The notes: a model not told the origin generated them from the letters alone. Positions 22,598-30,472 are shown, numbered from the stretch's first letter. The stretch is DNA of 33,208 bases from an uncultured Bdellovibrionales bacterium (GCA_937927435.1 CALBDW010000008.1:1-33208); one strand, 5' to 3'. Numbers and translations: made by a program.

Positions 22598-23542
22598 ATG
22601 CGTTTCAAATCTTTGTTTAAACGTGAATGCTCGCTTATGATCTTAGGGCTTATTGTTTCCGCGTGTTCGCCCCAGAACACGGTCGAGGCGCCGATTGAAA
22701 CGCATAAGCCGAGTGCGATCATCAACGGCGAAAAGGTGACGATCGAGGCGAAAGACCCGTTGGCGCCGCTTGTTGTTCAGCTCTTTATTTATTCCGAAGA
22801 AGATGTCGAGCCTGAGGTCAGTCCGAGATGTACGGGCGTCTTACTCCATCCTCAAGTCGTGCTGACCGCCGGGCATTGTATCGTTAAGCCGGGTGAGGAG
22901 GTATTTAGCAAGCATCCGGGAGCACTTCTGCAGTTCGAACAAGACGAAACGCGTGCACCGGTTCTGTTCGTGAGAAGTTATGATTTAACGGTCTTCCGCA
23001 AAGTGCTCTATGCCTTTGTTCATCCGAATTATACGGGAAAGGTGAGCGGGAAGCGTTTTAATGACGTCGCTTTGCTCTTCCTTGCCGAGCCTTTCTACGA
23101 CAGTGCGACATGGTCGAAACTTCCGCAGTTAAAGTTTGATTCGAAAGGAAGAGTGAAGCCGAGTACGATCGTAACGGCCTATGGCTTTGGATGGAGCGGC
23201 CTCGAGCAGAATGAAAAGGGCGAGACGGTGATGACATACGACGCCGTCATGCGGAAGAAAGATTTCAAGACGGTCTCCCAGGAGGAAGCAAATCCCGCGC
23301 TCTGGAGAGCGGAAGATTTCATCTACGTCGTGCCTGAGCCGAACAATGAGTTGGGAAGCGTTTGCGAAGGGGACTCAGGCGGCGGTGCGTTCGCGAAGAT
23401 CAACGGTCAGTATATCCTTGTGGGCTTGACGTCATTGACGATTGGCTCGTGCAAATCCGGCGCGGCTTTGATCTCAGTAAAAGAGCACATCGGGTGGATT
23501 CAAGCTAAGTTTCGCGAAGATCTTGCGGTCTTGAACGATTGA
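22598..23542 (+). CDS. Trypsin-fold (S1) serine protease lipoprotein, copy 2
   Basis: The product is 314 aa, the tandem paralogue of the preceding gene. The same plan holds: lipobox VSAC with Cys23, propeptide, activation site 'AIINGEKV', triad His93 ('LTAGHC'), Asp156 ('FNDVALLF') and Ser260 ('GDSGG'). Position 189 is again Ser (GSVCEGDSGG). Divergence between the copies is concentrated in the loops after the activation site and around residues 200-215, regions that shape substrate choice, so the two probably differ in specificity. The frame is open to 22466, but ATG 22598 is the right start: AAAGG lies 7 bp upstream and the N-terminus then aligns with copy 1 (MRFKSLFKR against MCYRSAFKR). 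The gene ends 5 bp before tRNA-Arg on the other strand. Confidence 0.9.
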   Translation: MRFKSLFKRECSLMILGLIVSACSPQNTVEAPIETHKPSAIINGEKVTIEAKDPLAPLVVQLFIYSEEDVEPEVSPRCTGVLLHPQVVLTAGHCIVKPGEEVFSKHPGALLQFEQDETRAPVLFVRSYDLTVFRKVLYAFVHPNYTGKVSGKRFNDVALLFLAEPFYDSATWSKLPQLKFDSKGRVKPSTIVTAYGFGWSGLEQNEKGETVMTYDAVMRKKDFKTVSQEEANPALWRAEDFIYVVPEPNNELGSVCEGDSGGGAFAKINGQYILVGLTSLTIGSCKSGAALISVKEHIGWIQAKFREDLAVLND

Positions 23543-23547
23543 TATCT

Positions 23548-23624
23548 TGGCGCGACCGGAAGGATTCGAACCTCCGACCACCTGGTTCGAAGCCAGGTAC
23601 TCTATCCAACTGAGCTACGGTCGC
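23548..23624 (-). tRNA. tRNA-Arg (anticodon UCG)
   Basis: The 77-nt gene folds as a full cloverleaf. The acceptor stem GCGACCG pairs with CGGTCGC. The anticodon stem CCTGG/CCAGG holds the loop CTTCGAA, and the T stem GGAGG/CCTTC holds TTCGAAT. The discriminator is G and the CCA end is encoded (23548-23550). Anticodon UCG (23590-23588) reads CGA and other CGN codons. No bordering integrase or repeat suggests its use as an integration site. Confidence 0.95.
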
Positions 23625-23932
23625 GTGCGAGAGAAGTCCTGTCAGTTCTATTTCTTTAATCGAAAGCGGGAGACTTTGGTAGTCCTCAGAAAAAACCAGG
23701 CGTTTCCGGGGTCAGGTTTCGGGCGGTGAAGATCTCGCCCTCGGCGGCGGCACGTGCGTTTAACCGGGAGCCGATTTGGCTGTTCAATGAAGCCTAGGAG
23801 CTCCACGGGAGGACGCAGGGGCAGGCGAGTCAGTTTTACGACGTTTAACTGTTATTTGATGGGGCCGATTCCCGCGTTGATGTGCCGTAAAATCCCCGTG
23901 ATGATCACGGCGTCAGGGCGAAAGGAGTCGAT
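23625..23932. other. Intergenic region with a palindrome
   Basis: No supported gene. A frame at 23754-23936 lacks a ribosome-binding site and has no coding character. A GGGCG/CGCCC hairpin (23721-23740) and the 15-bp palindrome at 23896-23910 are the only structures I see. Confidence 0.4.
23896..23910. promoter_or_regulatory. Perfect palindrome before the 23933 gene
   Basis: CCGTGAT-G-ATCACGG is a perfect 7-1-7 dyad, 22 bp before the ATG and just upstream of the AAAGGAG site. Its position fits a repressor site or a leader hairpin. Confidence 0.4.
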
Positions 23933-24163
23933 ATGAGTAACGGCACGAAAGATCCGAGGTACCGGCCGAAACCGAAAGACGGAACGCAAGTCGAGCAGCG
24001 ACCGGACGAGCCGGATGCGAACTGGTTTGGCCCGTCGACCGAACCGCAGGAGGAATTCATCGACGCGGGCGTTTGGTCGAAAACCCGCGAGCAGGAAGAG
24101 GCGGGCCGTCGAAGGCAGGGGCCCGCAAAGGATCAAGTCGAGCCGACGACCGTTAAGGATTAG
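23933..24163 (+). CDS. Small charged protein, probably disordered, unknown function
   Basis: The product is 76 aa, almost entirely hydrophilic (many K, R, E, D, P, Q) with no predicted hydrophobic core, no signal peptide and no cysteine. The gene call is supported by an ideal AAAGGAG site 5 bp before the ATG. It converges on the M50 protease gene, and the two stop codons overlap (24160-24163). I recognise no family; it could be a stress-related disordered protein, as many such small proteins are, but nothing in the sequence proves this. Confidence 0.6.
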   Translation: MSNGTKDPRYRPKPKDGTQVEQRPDEPDANWFGPSTEPQEEFIDAGVWSKTREQEEAGRRRQGPAKDQVEPTTVKD

Positions 24164-25290
24164 GGGCTCGTCGGTGAGAGTTCACCGGGCTCGTTGAGGC
24201 CGGCGACTTCGCGAAGTTGAATGGCCGCAAGGACGTCGGACAAGCGAACCAGGCCGATCACGGTCCCGTTTTCCGTGACAGGAACGCCAGCTGAATTGGC
24301 AATCTGCCCGGACGTGACGAGCTGGTCGAGCGGTTCATCTATGTCGGCGCAGGTCGGCGCTTCGGTTTGGATGTTCCGGACCGATGTTTGCGTCCATAGT
24401 GATTTGGGAACCCGTTGTAAGCTCTCGATGTTCACAATCCCATAAGGCGGCTCCGAGTTCGCGACCGGAAGAGCCGTGCGCTTTTCGTCCACCATGAGAC
24501 GGGCCGCCTCGGCGACTGACGCGCTTTCGGGAATGGGATCAGCGCGGACAAAGACATCCCGCACTTTCATGCCTTTTAAAGCTGATTGTGCCATGACGAA
24601 AAAGAGCTCGGATTGCGAGCCGACGTAGATGAAGAACGCGATCAGAACGAGAATGATGTTGAAGTTCAGTAATCCGATCAAACCGAAAAAGAGGGCGAAC
24701 ACGCGGCTGACGCGGACGGCGTTTTGAGTGCCGCGCACGCGTCCTTGGACACTGACGAGAATCGAGCGTAAGACCCGCCCGCCATCGGTCGGAAACGCCG
24801 GAAGCAGATTGAAGATACCGAGGACGATGTTCAGCTGCCCGATCCAAAAGCCGAAAAGGGCGAGGTTCGGCGAATTAGAGAACCAGTAAAGCGAAAGAAG
24901 GGCTCCGCCGAGGACCAGGCTCAAGAGCGGGCCGGCCAGAGCGACATTGATCTCAGCCGAAGGCTTCTCAGGGAGTTTTTCCATCTCCGAAACCCCGCCG
25001 AGCATCATGAGCGTGATCCTGCGTGCTTTAGCGCCGTAGGATTGCGCGACGAGTACGTGACTGAACTCGTGAAGAAAGATCGAGACTAAAAGCGAAAACG
25101 CGAAGATCACACCCCATAGAAACGGCGGGCCTGCGATGTCCGCGATGTCAAAACCGGATTGGTGCACGACAAGGGGAAACTGAATTGAGGCGATCAGCAA
25201 GACGTAGATGAGGAGAAACATCAAGCTGAAATCAAGATTCAGGGGAACCCCGCGAAGGGTAAAAAGAGTCCATCCACCATGGCGTTTCAT
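24160..25290 (-). CDS. M50 site-2-type intramembrane metalloprotease with CBS domains
   Basis: The product is 376 aa. Six membrane helices fill residues ~15-230. Zinc site: H74-E75-x-x-H78 in 'LHEFSH', with the third ligand Asp169 in 'NLLPAFPTDGGR'. Two C-terminal CBS motifs follow (about 235-290 and 300-360). This is the SpoIVFB/Rip3-like subgroup of soluble-CBS-regulated site-2 proteases, which cut membrane-bound regulators such as anti-sigma factors. CBS domains may tie activity to the adenine-nucleotide pool. GGGAG precedes the ATG by 8 bp. It stands alone on this strand. Its substrate is not evident; no anti-sigma factor gene is in the window. Confidence 0.92.
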   Translation of the reverse strand: MKRHGGWTLFTLRGVPLNLDFSLMFLLIYVLLIASIQFPLVVHQSGFDIADIAGPPFLWGVIFAFSLLVSIFLHEFSHVLVAQSYGAKARRITLMMLGGVSEMEKLPEKPSAEINVALAGPLLSLVLGGALLSLYWFSNSPNLALFGFWIGQLNIVLGIFNLLPAFPTDGGRVLRSILVSVQGRVRGTQNAVRVSRVFALFFGLIGLLNFNIILVLIAFFIYVGSQSELFFVMAQSALKGMKVRDVFVRADPIPESASVAEAARLMVDEKRTALPVANSEPPYGIVNIESLQRVPKSLWTQTSVRNIQTEAPTCADIDEPLDQLVTSGQIANSAGVPVTENGTVIGLVRLSDVLAAIQLREVAGLNEPGELSPTSP

Positions 25291-25415
25291 ATCTTTGTCT
25301 CCCGCGACGAGCGCATTTGGATTTCTGAATCTTATCAGCTAGTCCGAGATCCTGTCTGACCGTCCCCTGTGTAGTTTCCGTCATATATACCACTGGATGG
25401 GGACGGCCTCGGAGA

Positions 25416-25431
25416 CGGCACCGGCGTTGCT
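25416..25431 (+). promoter_or_regulatory. Sigma-54-type (-24/-12) promoter
   Basis: CGGCACCGGCGTTGCT matches 10 of the 11 informative positions. GG at 25417-25418 and GC at 25429-25430 are 10 bp apart. The predicted start is about 25442, 35 bp before the ATG. CTGTCTGAC (25352-25360) lies at -82 to -90 and resembles the words before the protease genes. Confidence 0.65.
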
Positions 25432-25476
25432 AGGAACGTAAGAACGTCAACGATAACAAACGGTGGGCTTTCAAAG

Positions 25477-26595
25477 ATGAGAGCAAAGGCGTTCTTTGTC
25501 AGTCTGATTATTTTTTTGACGGCCATTGAGTCCTGGGCCTCCTTTGCGATTTGGCAGGTGGCTCCGGATAGCCCGCGGATCATCGTCCCTCGGCGCGAAG
25601 GGGAGAGTGCCCGGGCCGCCGTTGCCCGGTATTTGAAATCTGTCCTTGAAAACGACGAGCTTTCAAAGCTCCGGCCCGACGGGGTCGAACTCCTGCCAGC
25701 CGGGCGCTTTAGCGAGTTTGACGAACTTCCAAAGAATTCGAAAACTCTGGTCGCGCTGATTGCCAACCGATTTGAAGATCTCCTGCCCGATGGGTATCGC
25801 GTGCGCATGAACCAGCGATCGTTCACCTTAGCGGGTGGCGACGTTTATGTGATCGCTTTGGCCGCGGATAGCGGGTTATCTCAAAGCGAGGCCGAAGAAT
25901 TTCGCTCGAAAATCGCGCGTTCAGTGGATCTGTTGGTGGCCATGGGCGGGGCGGATATCGCGCCAGAGCTTTACGGCGAGCCTCGCACTCACGCAGTGAA
26001 TGTGAACCTCACTCGTGACCGCTCTGAATACGCTCTCATTCGGCGATTTAAAGAGGAAGGTAAAGGCGTTTTTTTCGGTATTTGTCGCGGGCATCAGATG
26101 GGGGCGATCATCGACGGCCATAAGCTTTATCAAGACCTTTCAAAAGACGGTATCGGCGATACGAATGAGCACCTGAAGGTCGAAGGGCGGAATATTCTCG
26201 AAAGCCAGCGATGGCATCACATTCACATTAGCGATTCCCTTCTTTACCGGTTTTTGAGAGACGAAGTGAAAATCGTCAACAGCATCCATCACCAGGCGGT
26301 GCGCGTGGTTCCGGAGGCCGCTTCTTTCCCGGTGGCGGAATATAACGGAGTCATTGAAGCGCTTCAGATGAAAAACGGGCTTGGTCTTTCCGTGCAGTTT
26401 CATCCCGAAATTGCCGAGTACACGGAGAGCGGGGAATTCGCCCGTGACGGCTACCGAATCTTACGCGGAATTGTTTCTTATGCCCGCTTGAAGCGAATGA
26501 AGCCGAACCCGAACCGGTGTTCGGCCATCTTTCATGTCGGATTCACCGCGCCGACCGGGACGATTCGCGCGGCAACAGCGGTGTCGGGGCAATGA
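25477..26595 (+). CDS. Secreted class-I amidotransferase-like hydrolase (peptidase C26 family)
   Basis: The product is 372 aa. A signal peptide (MRAKAFFVSLIIFLTAIE, cleavage near residue 21) sends it to the periplasm or outside. Residues ~150-335 are a gamma-glutamyl-gamma-aminobutyrate hydrolase-like domain: 'GGADIAPELYG', nucleophile Cys203 in 'GICRGHQ', 'INSIHHQAVR'-type region at 267-277, and His309/Glu311 in 'QFHPE'. The triad is complete. Known relatives (PuuD, gamma-glutamyl hydrolase) release gamma-linked glutamate, so a gamma-glutamyl bond in peptidoglycan or poly-glutamate is a reasonable target. About 130 residues before the domain are unassigned. The promoter is -24/-12-like. The last 53 nt overlap a convergent glycosidase gene. 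Confidence 0.82.
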   Translation: MRAKAFFVSLIIFLTAIESWASFAIWQVAPDSPRIIVPRREGESARAAVARYLKSVLENDELSKLRPDGVELLPAGRFSEFDELPKNSKTLVALIANRFEDLLPDGYRVRMNQRSFTLAGGDVYVIALAADSGLSQSEAEEFRSKIARSVDLLVAMGGADIAPELYGEPRTHAVNVNLTRDRSEYALIRRFKEEGKGVFFGICRGHQMGAIIDGHKLYQDLSKDGIGDTNEHLKVEGRNILESQRWHHIHISDSLLYRFLRDEVKIVNSIHHQAVRVVPEAASFPVAEYNGVIEALQMKNGLGLSVQFHPEIAEYTESGEFARDGYRILRGIVSYARLKRMKPNPNRCSAIFHVGFTAPTGTIRAATAVSGQ

Positions 26596-28999
26596 CGAAG
26601 GCCTCTGCATCCTCGGGTGCGACTCCGGCGAAGAATCCTTTCTCGATCAGATCGCGCCCTCTATAGACGGTCATCACATCGTCGAGAAGACGGGTGACCG
26701 AGTAGGTTTCGTCGGGATCCGCTCCCGTCCAACGGATCGTGCCCCGGAACGCGTTTGAACCGGCATTCTTAACCGTTAAGAAGACTTCCGTTCCATCGAA
26801 GTTTGTTCGGCCGATGGCGACAGTGTGGCTTGTGGACTCTTCGTTCGCGGGGACGATTTCAAGGTGAGGCTTTAAGTTCAGATCCTCAAGTGCTTTCGTG
26901 ATGATGGCCCGCCTGAAAATCATGTCGTTCAGATTTACATAGCTGGGCGAGTTGAGCGTCGTATAGACCGGCTCGGCCTGATGATAGACGTAGCCTGCAC
27001 CGACTTGGCACTTCTGGAATACAACCCGGGTCGGCGCCGCCCATGTGTCTTGGCAAGAGGCGGCGAACCCGATGAGTTCCTTGTGGATACGGTTATTCAG
27101 GAAGCTGATGACGCCAGCTCCTTCTGTCGCGCGAGCTCTGAGGTATCGCGCCAGTCCTTCCGACGCGTATCCGGCATCTTGGACGATGAAAAGCCGGCAA
27201 GAATCAAACTCAGTCTTAGGGGTTAGGCCCCAGTGCAGGATACGCGGATTGAGGCTCGACTCCATGAGAAGCCCGATGAGGCCGGCTGACCAGGTTTGAT
27301 TCAGGTCGCTTGCGTTGATCGTGCGGATTGGAGACGGAAGCCGTGTTTGCGGATCGTGAATCAAACAAACCGGATCGTTTAGCGCGACCGATTCGCTCAA
27401 AAACCAGCCGGAGGTGGCGATCACCTTGTCGCCGATTTCCCTGAATACATCGAAGACCGGACGGGGTTGTGCGTGGCCATCCAAAGGTGCCGATGTTGAA
27501 TCTCCCGGATTTTCCAATTTAAAGACGGCACGAGCGTCGACGTCCGCGAAAAGCTGAGAAGCGACGACGCCGTTGAGTTCATTCCAAAACGTATCAGGTA
27601 AGCGTTCGAGAGGAATCCCCGCGTAGCGCGGGTCGTTGCGAAGCGCGTTGAACCAAGGACTGATGCGCGACTTCAGCCAGGCGCCTTGCCAGTTCGGGCC
27701 GTCATGGAAGGGGCGGATAAAGAGCGCTTTCGCTCCTTCCGCCAGTGCACTCAGTTGGCTCACGATGTGCTCGTTCGACGTGAGCGGACGATTGGTCGGG
27801 GGGTGGGTGATAAGCGTGGCGACTGTCCAATCGGCTTTTGAGCCGAAATAGAATTCGTTCGCCGAACGCACAAGCTTCACATCATGATCGGTTTTAAACG
27901 GCCGATCGAGAGCCGTTAAGAGATAAGGACTCTTATATGCGTTCTTGTTCGAACTGTAATTCGGTTGCAATGCGCGTGGAACCGACTCGTGACTTTCGGC
28001 CGCAAGAAAGAGAATAAGCGGTTCTTTGACGCCGAGCCTTTCCCAGGTTCGACGCAGAAAGAGGAGGAACTCGTTTCTTGTTTTTTCGTGAAAGAGGTAC
28101 CAATCGCGGTCCTCGGCGGCGTTGGCGCCCACGGCCCGCGGGGGTTCGACCGAGTCGAAGCTCTCCCATTGGAGATTGTGAGCGGAATTGAGCTTGGCGA
28201 TGTTGCCGTACGTCTCTTTCAGGTATTGGCGATAAGAAATGACCGCGGCCGGGTGGAAGTCGGCAAGGTCAAGGGGAAGACGGGTAAGAGCGTTCTCGCC
28301 GTCGAGTTCAATGAATGAAACAGGCCGTCCTTCGCCGATAAAGTCGATGAGTACGTCGCGAAAAAGAGCTTCGAGCCACTTTTCAAGATGGGCACGGAAA
28401 CGCGGATCGGCGTAGCTATAGGCTGATAGGGATTTGCCGTCCGGCGTCTGCATGTGGCTGTCGGGATACAGCCTGTGAAACCATTCCGGCACGGCGGCAT
28501 GTCCCGTGATACCCCAATCGGGTCCTATGGAGGGGCCTGCCCGCACCAGGATATGGCGAAATCCATATGATTCGACGAGATCGAAAAACGTCCTTAAATC
28601 GCGCGCCGGAAAATCGGCTCTTCCATCGCCGTCTTCGTCGGCCGAGCCGTCAAAATCGAATTGGCCCGGAGCGATTTCATGAAAATCCCAAGGGATGGCG
28701 ACGCTGATCGCATTGGCGCCCATGGAGTAAGCGTGCTCCAAAGCCTTGTTCCAGCGATCGAGAATCTCCTCTTTCGGCATGTTTCGAGCTTCGGCACCCA
28801 AGCGGAAGTATTGAATTTCGACGCCGTACAATTGGGGCTCTGGGGCTCCATCGATCCACAATTGGTGAGAATGGATCTCGACGGTTCCCGCGTGAGCTGT
28901 GCGTGTGAAAACGGTCTGCGTGGCAGTCTGAGTGACTGAAATCAAAGCTAAGAACGAGCAGGCCGAGAAAAACCGACGCATGGTAGTTTGTCCCCTCAC
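26543..28999 (-). CDS. Secreted beta-galactosidase-like glycosidase (GH35/GH42-type barrel)
   Basis: The product is 818 aa with a long N-terminal signal region ending near 'TAHA' (residue 36). An (alpha/beta)8 barrel of the GH-A clan follows: 'DRWNKALEHAYSMGANAISV' and 'PWDFHEIAPGQFDFDG' (GH35-like 'W..HEP..G.FDF' strand), then 'RDLRTFFDLVESYGFRHIL' and 'RAGPSIGPDWGITGHAAVPE'. Candidate acid/base is the Glu of 'IELDGENAL' (usual form ENE or NE) and candidate nucleophile the Glu of 'RSANEFYFG' (usual TEF/TEFW). Both differ from the textbook GH35 motifs. About 300 C-terminal residues are unassigned, probably beta-sandwich. GGAG precedes a GTG at 28999; ATG 28981 is an alternative. It has its own sigma-70-like promoter and is divergent from dps. 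Confidence 0.75.
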   Translation of the reverse strand: MRGQTTMRRFFSACSFLALISVTQTATQTVFTRTAHAGTVEIHSHQLWIDGAPEPQLYGVEIQYFRLGAEARNMPKEEILDRWNKALEHAYSMGANAISVAIPWDFHEIAPGQFDFDGSADEDGDGRADFPARDLRTFFDLVESYGFRHILVRAGPSIGPDWGITGHAAVPEWFHRLYPDSHMQTPDGKSLSAYSYADPRFRAHLEKWLEALFRDVLIDFIGEGRPVSFIELDGENALTRLPLDLADFHPAAVISYRQYLKETYGNIAKLNSAHNLQWESFDSVEPPRAVGANAAEDRDWYLFHEKTRNEFLLFLRRTWERLGVKEPLILFLAAESHESVPRALQPNYSSNKNAYKSPYLLTALDRPFKTDHDVKLVRSANEFYFGSKADWTVATLITHPPTNRPLTSNEHIVSQLSALAEGAKALFIRPFHDGPNWQGAWLKSRISPWFNALRNDPRYAGIPLERLPDTFWNELNGVVASQLFADVDARAVFKLENPGDSTSAPLDGHAQPRPVFDVFREIGDKVIATSGWFLSESVALNDPVCLIHDPQTRLPSPIRTINASDLNQTWSAGLIGLLMESSLNPRILHWGLTPKTEFDSCRLFIVQDAGYASEGLARYLRARATEGAGVISFLNNRIHKELIGFAASCQDTWAAPTRVVFQKCQVGAGYVYHQAEPVYTTLNSPSYVNLNDMIFRRAIITKALEDLNLKPHLEIVPANEESTSHTVAIGRTNFDGTEVFLTVKNAGSNAFRGTIRWTGADPDETYSVTRLLDDVMTVYRGRDLIEKGFFAGVAPEDAEAFVIAPTPLLPRESSRSAR

Positions 29000-29016
29000 A
29001 AAAACTCCCTGTCTCG

Positions 29017-29045
29017 AGCCTAGAAAGCCACAGATGAACGGTCAA
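29017..29045 (-). promoter_or_regulatory. Sigma-70-type promoter of the glycosidase gene
   Basis: On the minus strand, TTGACC (29045-29040), 17-bp spacer, TAGGCT (29022-29017). The -35 box matches 5 of 6 positions; the -10 box is weak. Confidence 0.4.
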
Positions 29046-29058
29046 TTAAAACCGTTGT

Positions 29059-29073
29059 TATATGCCGCATATA
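29059..29073. promoter_or_regulatory. Palindrome in the dps/glycosidase divergent region
   Basis: TATATGC-C-GCATATA is a perfect 7-1-7 dyad that overlaps a possible -10 box TATAGT (29070-29075) reading toward dps. A regulator bound here would block that promoter. A second dyad, GCGGCC-TCG-GGCCGC, follows at 29080-29094. Confidence 0.45.
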
Positions 29074-29188
29074 GTTTTAGCGGCCTCGGGCCGCGAAGTT
29101 AAAAAAATCAAGAAAACTCCGCTCGGGCTTTGTGAGGGTCGGAGGAGTTTGCGAGGCTTGCGATGTGGGGGGGCGAAAGGAGTCGATG

Positions 29189-29683
29189 ATGGCCCGAAAC
29201 ATAAATATCGGCATCAATGAATCGGATCGACGGGAAATCGCCGAAGGGCTTTCCCGATTGTTGGCAGACACTTATACGCTCTACCTGAAAACCCATAATT
29301 TCCATTGGAACGTCACGGGGCCGATGTTCCAACAGCTCCATGGCATGTTCGAGACCCAATACAAGGAGCTGGCTGATGCGGTCGACACAATCGCGGAGCG
29401 GATTCGTGCATTGGGTTTGTTGGCGCCGGGGACGTACGGAGAGTTCATTCGTCTCACATCCATTCGCGAGTCCAGCGGTGCTATTCCGGCAAGCGAGATG
29501 GTCCGCCAGCTGGTCGACGGTCACGAGACGATCGTGCGAACGGCGCGCTCGGTGATTCCTGTCGTCAATCGGGTTCACGATGAGGCCACGCTCGACGTTT
29601 TAACGGAGCGGACTCGTTATCACGAAAAGACAGCGTGGATGTTGAGAAGCTTGCTCGAGACGCAACCCTCCGTCCAAATGTGA
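29189..29683 (+). CDS. dps: Dps/ferritin-like DNA-protection protein
   Basis: The product is 164 aa, the usual Dps size, a four-helix bundle that forms a 12-mer shell. The intersubunit ferroxidase residues align with E. coli Dps: His39 ('THNFHWNV'), His51 ('QLHGMF'), Glu55, Asp66 and Glu70 ('AVDTIAERI'). Dps oxidises Fe(II) with H2O2 and protects DNA in starvation. It lacks the long Lys-rich N-terminal tail, so DNA binding may be weak. AAAGGAG precedes two adjacent ATGs; 29189 is better spaced (6 bp) than 29186. A palindrome and possible promoter lie about 120 bp upstream. Confidence 0.95.
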   Translation: MARNINIGINESDRREIAEGLSRLLADTYTLYLKTHNFHWNVTGPMFQQLHGMFETQYKELADAVDTIAERIRALGLLAPGTYGEFIRLTSIRESSGAIPASEMVRQLVDGHETIVRTARSVIPVVNRVHDEATLDVLTERTRYHEKTAWMLRSLLETQPSVQM

Positions 29684-29836
29684 ACGAGTTAAGAAACTGT
29701 GCGGGTGTTTTTTTGCGTTTTTGAGAAAAAATCTGCGCAAATCTGTTTCGATTAGGCGGACGCCTTGTTCAAAACTGTGTCGTTTTACCATGCGGTTCGC
29801 CGCGAACGATAATGAACGTCAGCAAAGGAGGATACT

Positions 29837-30472
29837 TTGAGACAAGAACCCCGGCTGACGATTATCGTTCGTGGCGACGACGAATACGGTCTCATGCACC
29901 CGTATTGGATGGACGAGAACGGTGAGGAAGTGACGGTTTGCCCGTTTTCGTTGAGCGATCTTGCGGAGGAAAGCGAGTTTCTTCGAGACGGCCACGGCGA
30001 AACGTTCGCGAACGGTCAATTCAGCGGCGCCAGCTTCGCCGACCTCTGCCTGGAAGGGACGGACTTTCACAGGGCCCGCCTTGAACGGACTGATTTCCGG
30101 CGCGCGAATCTGAGGATGGCGAATTTTTCGTTCGCGGATCTCGTGGGCGCGAATCTTTGTCACGCCGACTTGACGTACGCGGAGCTTTTTATGGCCGTCA
30201 TGGTGGGGGCTGATCTCAGGTACGCTGATTTATGCAAAGCCAATCTTCGCTCTTGCTCCCTCGGTTGCGCCAATCTTGAAGGCGCTGATCTGGAGTTTGC
30301 GATCCTGGCGGAGGCCGACTTGCGCGGGGTCAACCTGCGCGACGTCAATCTGCATGCGGCCTTTTTCGAAGGCGCGCTTTATGACGCGAACACGGTTCTC
30401 CCGATGACGTCGGCGGAAGCTAGGAGCTTGGGGATGATATTAACGACCCGAACGGCGGAGTGTTGCCGGTGA
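29837..30472 (+). CDS. Pentapeptide-repeat protein
   Basis: The product is 211 aa. From about residue 50 to 185 the chain repeats A(D/N)LXX units, for example ANLRM, ADLVG, ANLCH, ADLTY, ADLRY, ANLEG and ADLRG, which stack into a right-handed square beta-helix. It ends in the common cap 'LYDANTVLP'. The first 50 residues are not repeats and carry an acidic segment. No DNA-gyrase-mimic context is seen, so the role is open: protein scaffold or nucleic-acid mimic. The start is TTG 29837, chosen because AAAGGAGG is 5 bp upstream. The next gene overlaps its stop by 4 nt, so they form an operon. Confidence 0.85.
   Translation: MRQEPRLTIIVRGDDEYGLMHPYWMDENGEEVTVCPFSLSDLAEESEFLRDGHGETFANGQFSGASFADLCLEGTDFHRARLERTDFRRANLRMANFSFADLVGANLCHADLTYAELFMAVMVGADLRYADLCKANLRSCSLGCANLEGADLEFAILAEADLRGVNLRDVNLHAAFFEGALYDANTVLPMTSAEARSLGMILTTRTAECCR

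Noticed and set aside
23547..23729. 60-aa plus-strand reading frame
   Set aside because: It runs antisense through tRNA-Arg(UCG); its translation is the familiar spurious peptide seen over tRNA genes.
23754..23936. 60-aa plus-strand frame before the small charged protein
   Set aside because: No ribosome-binding site, no coding character, and it overlaps the better-supported start at 23933.
29752..29772. AGGCGGACGCCTTGTT before the pentapeptide gene
   Set aside because: The spacing fits, but the -12 box reads GT instead of the nearly invariant GC, and the -24 box is poor.
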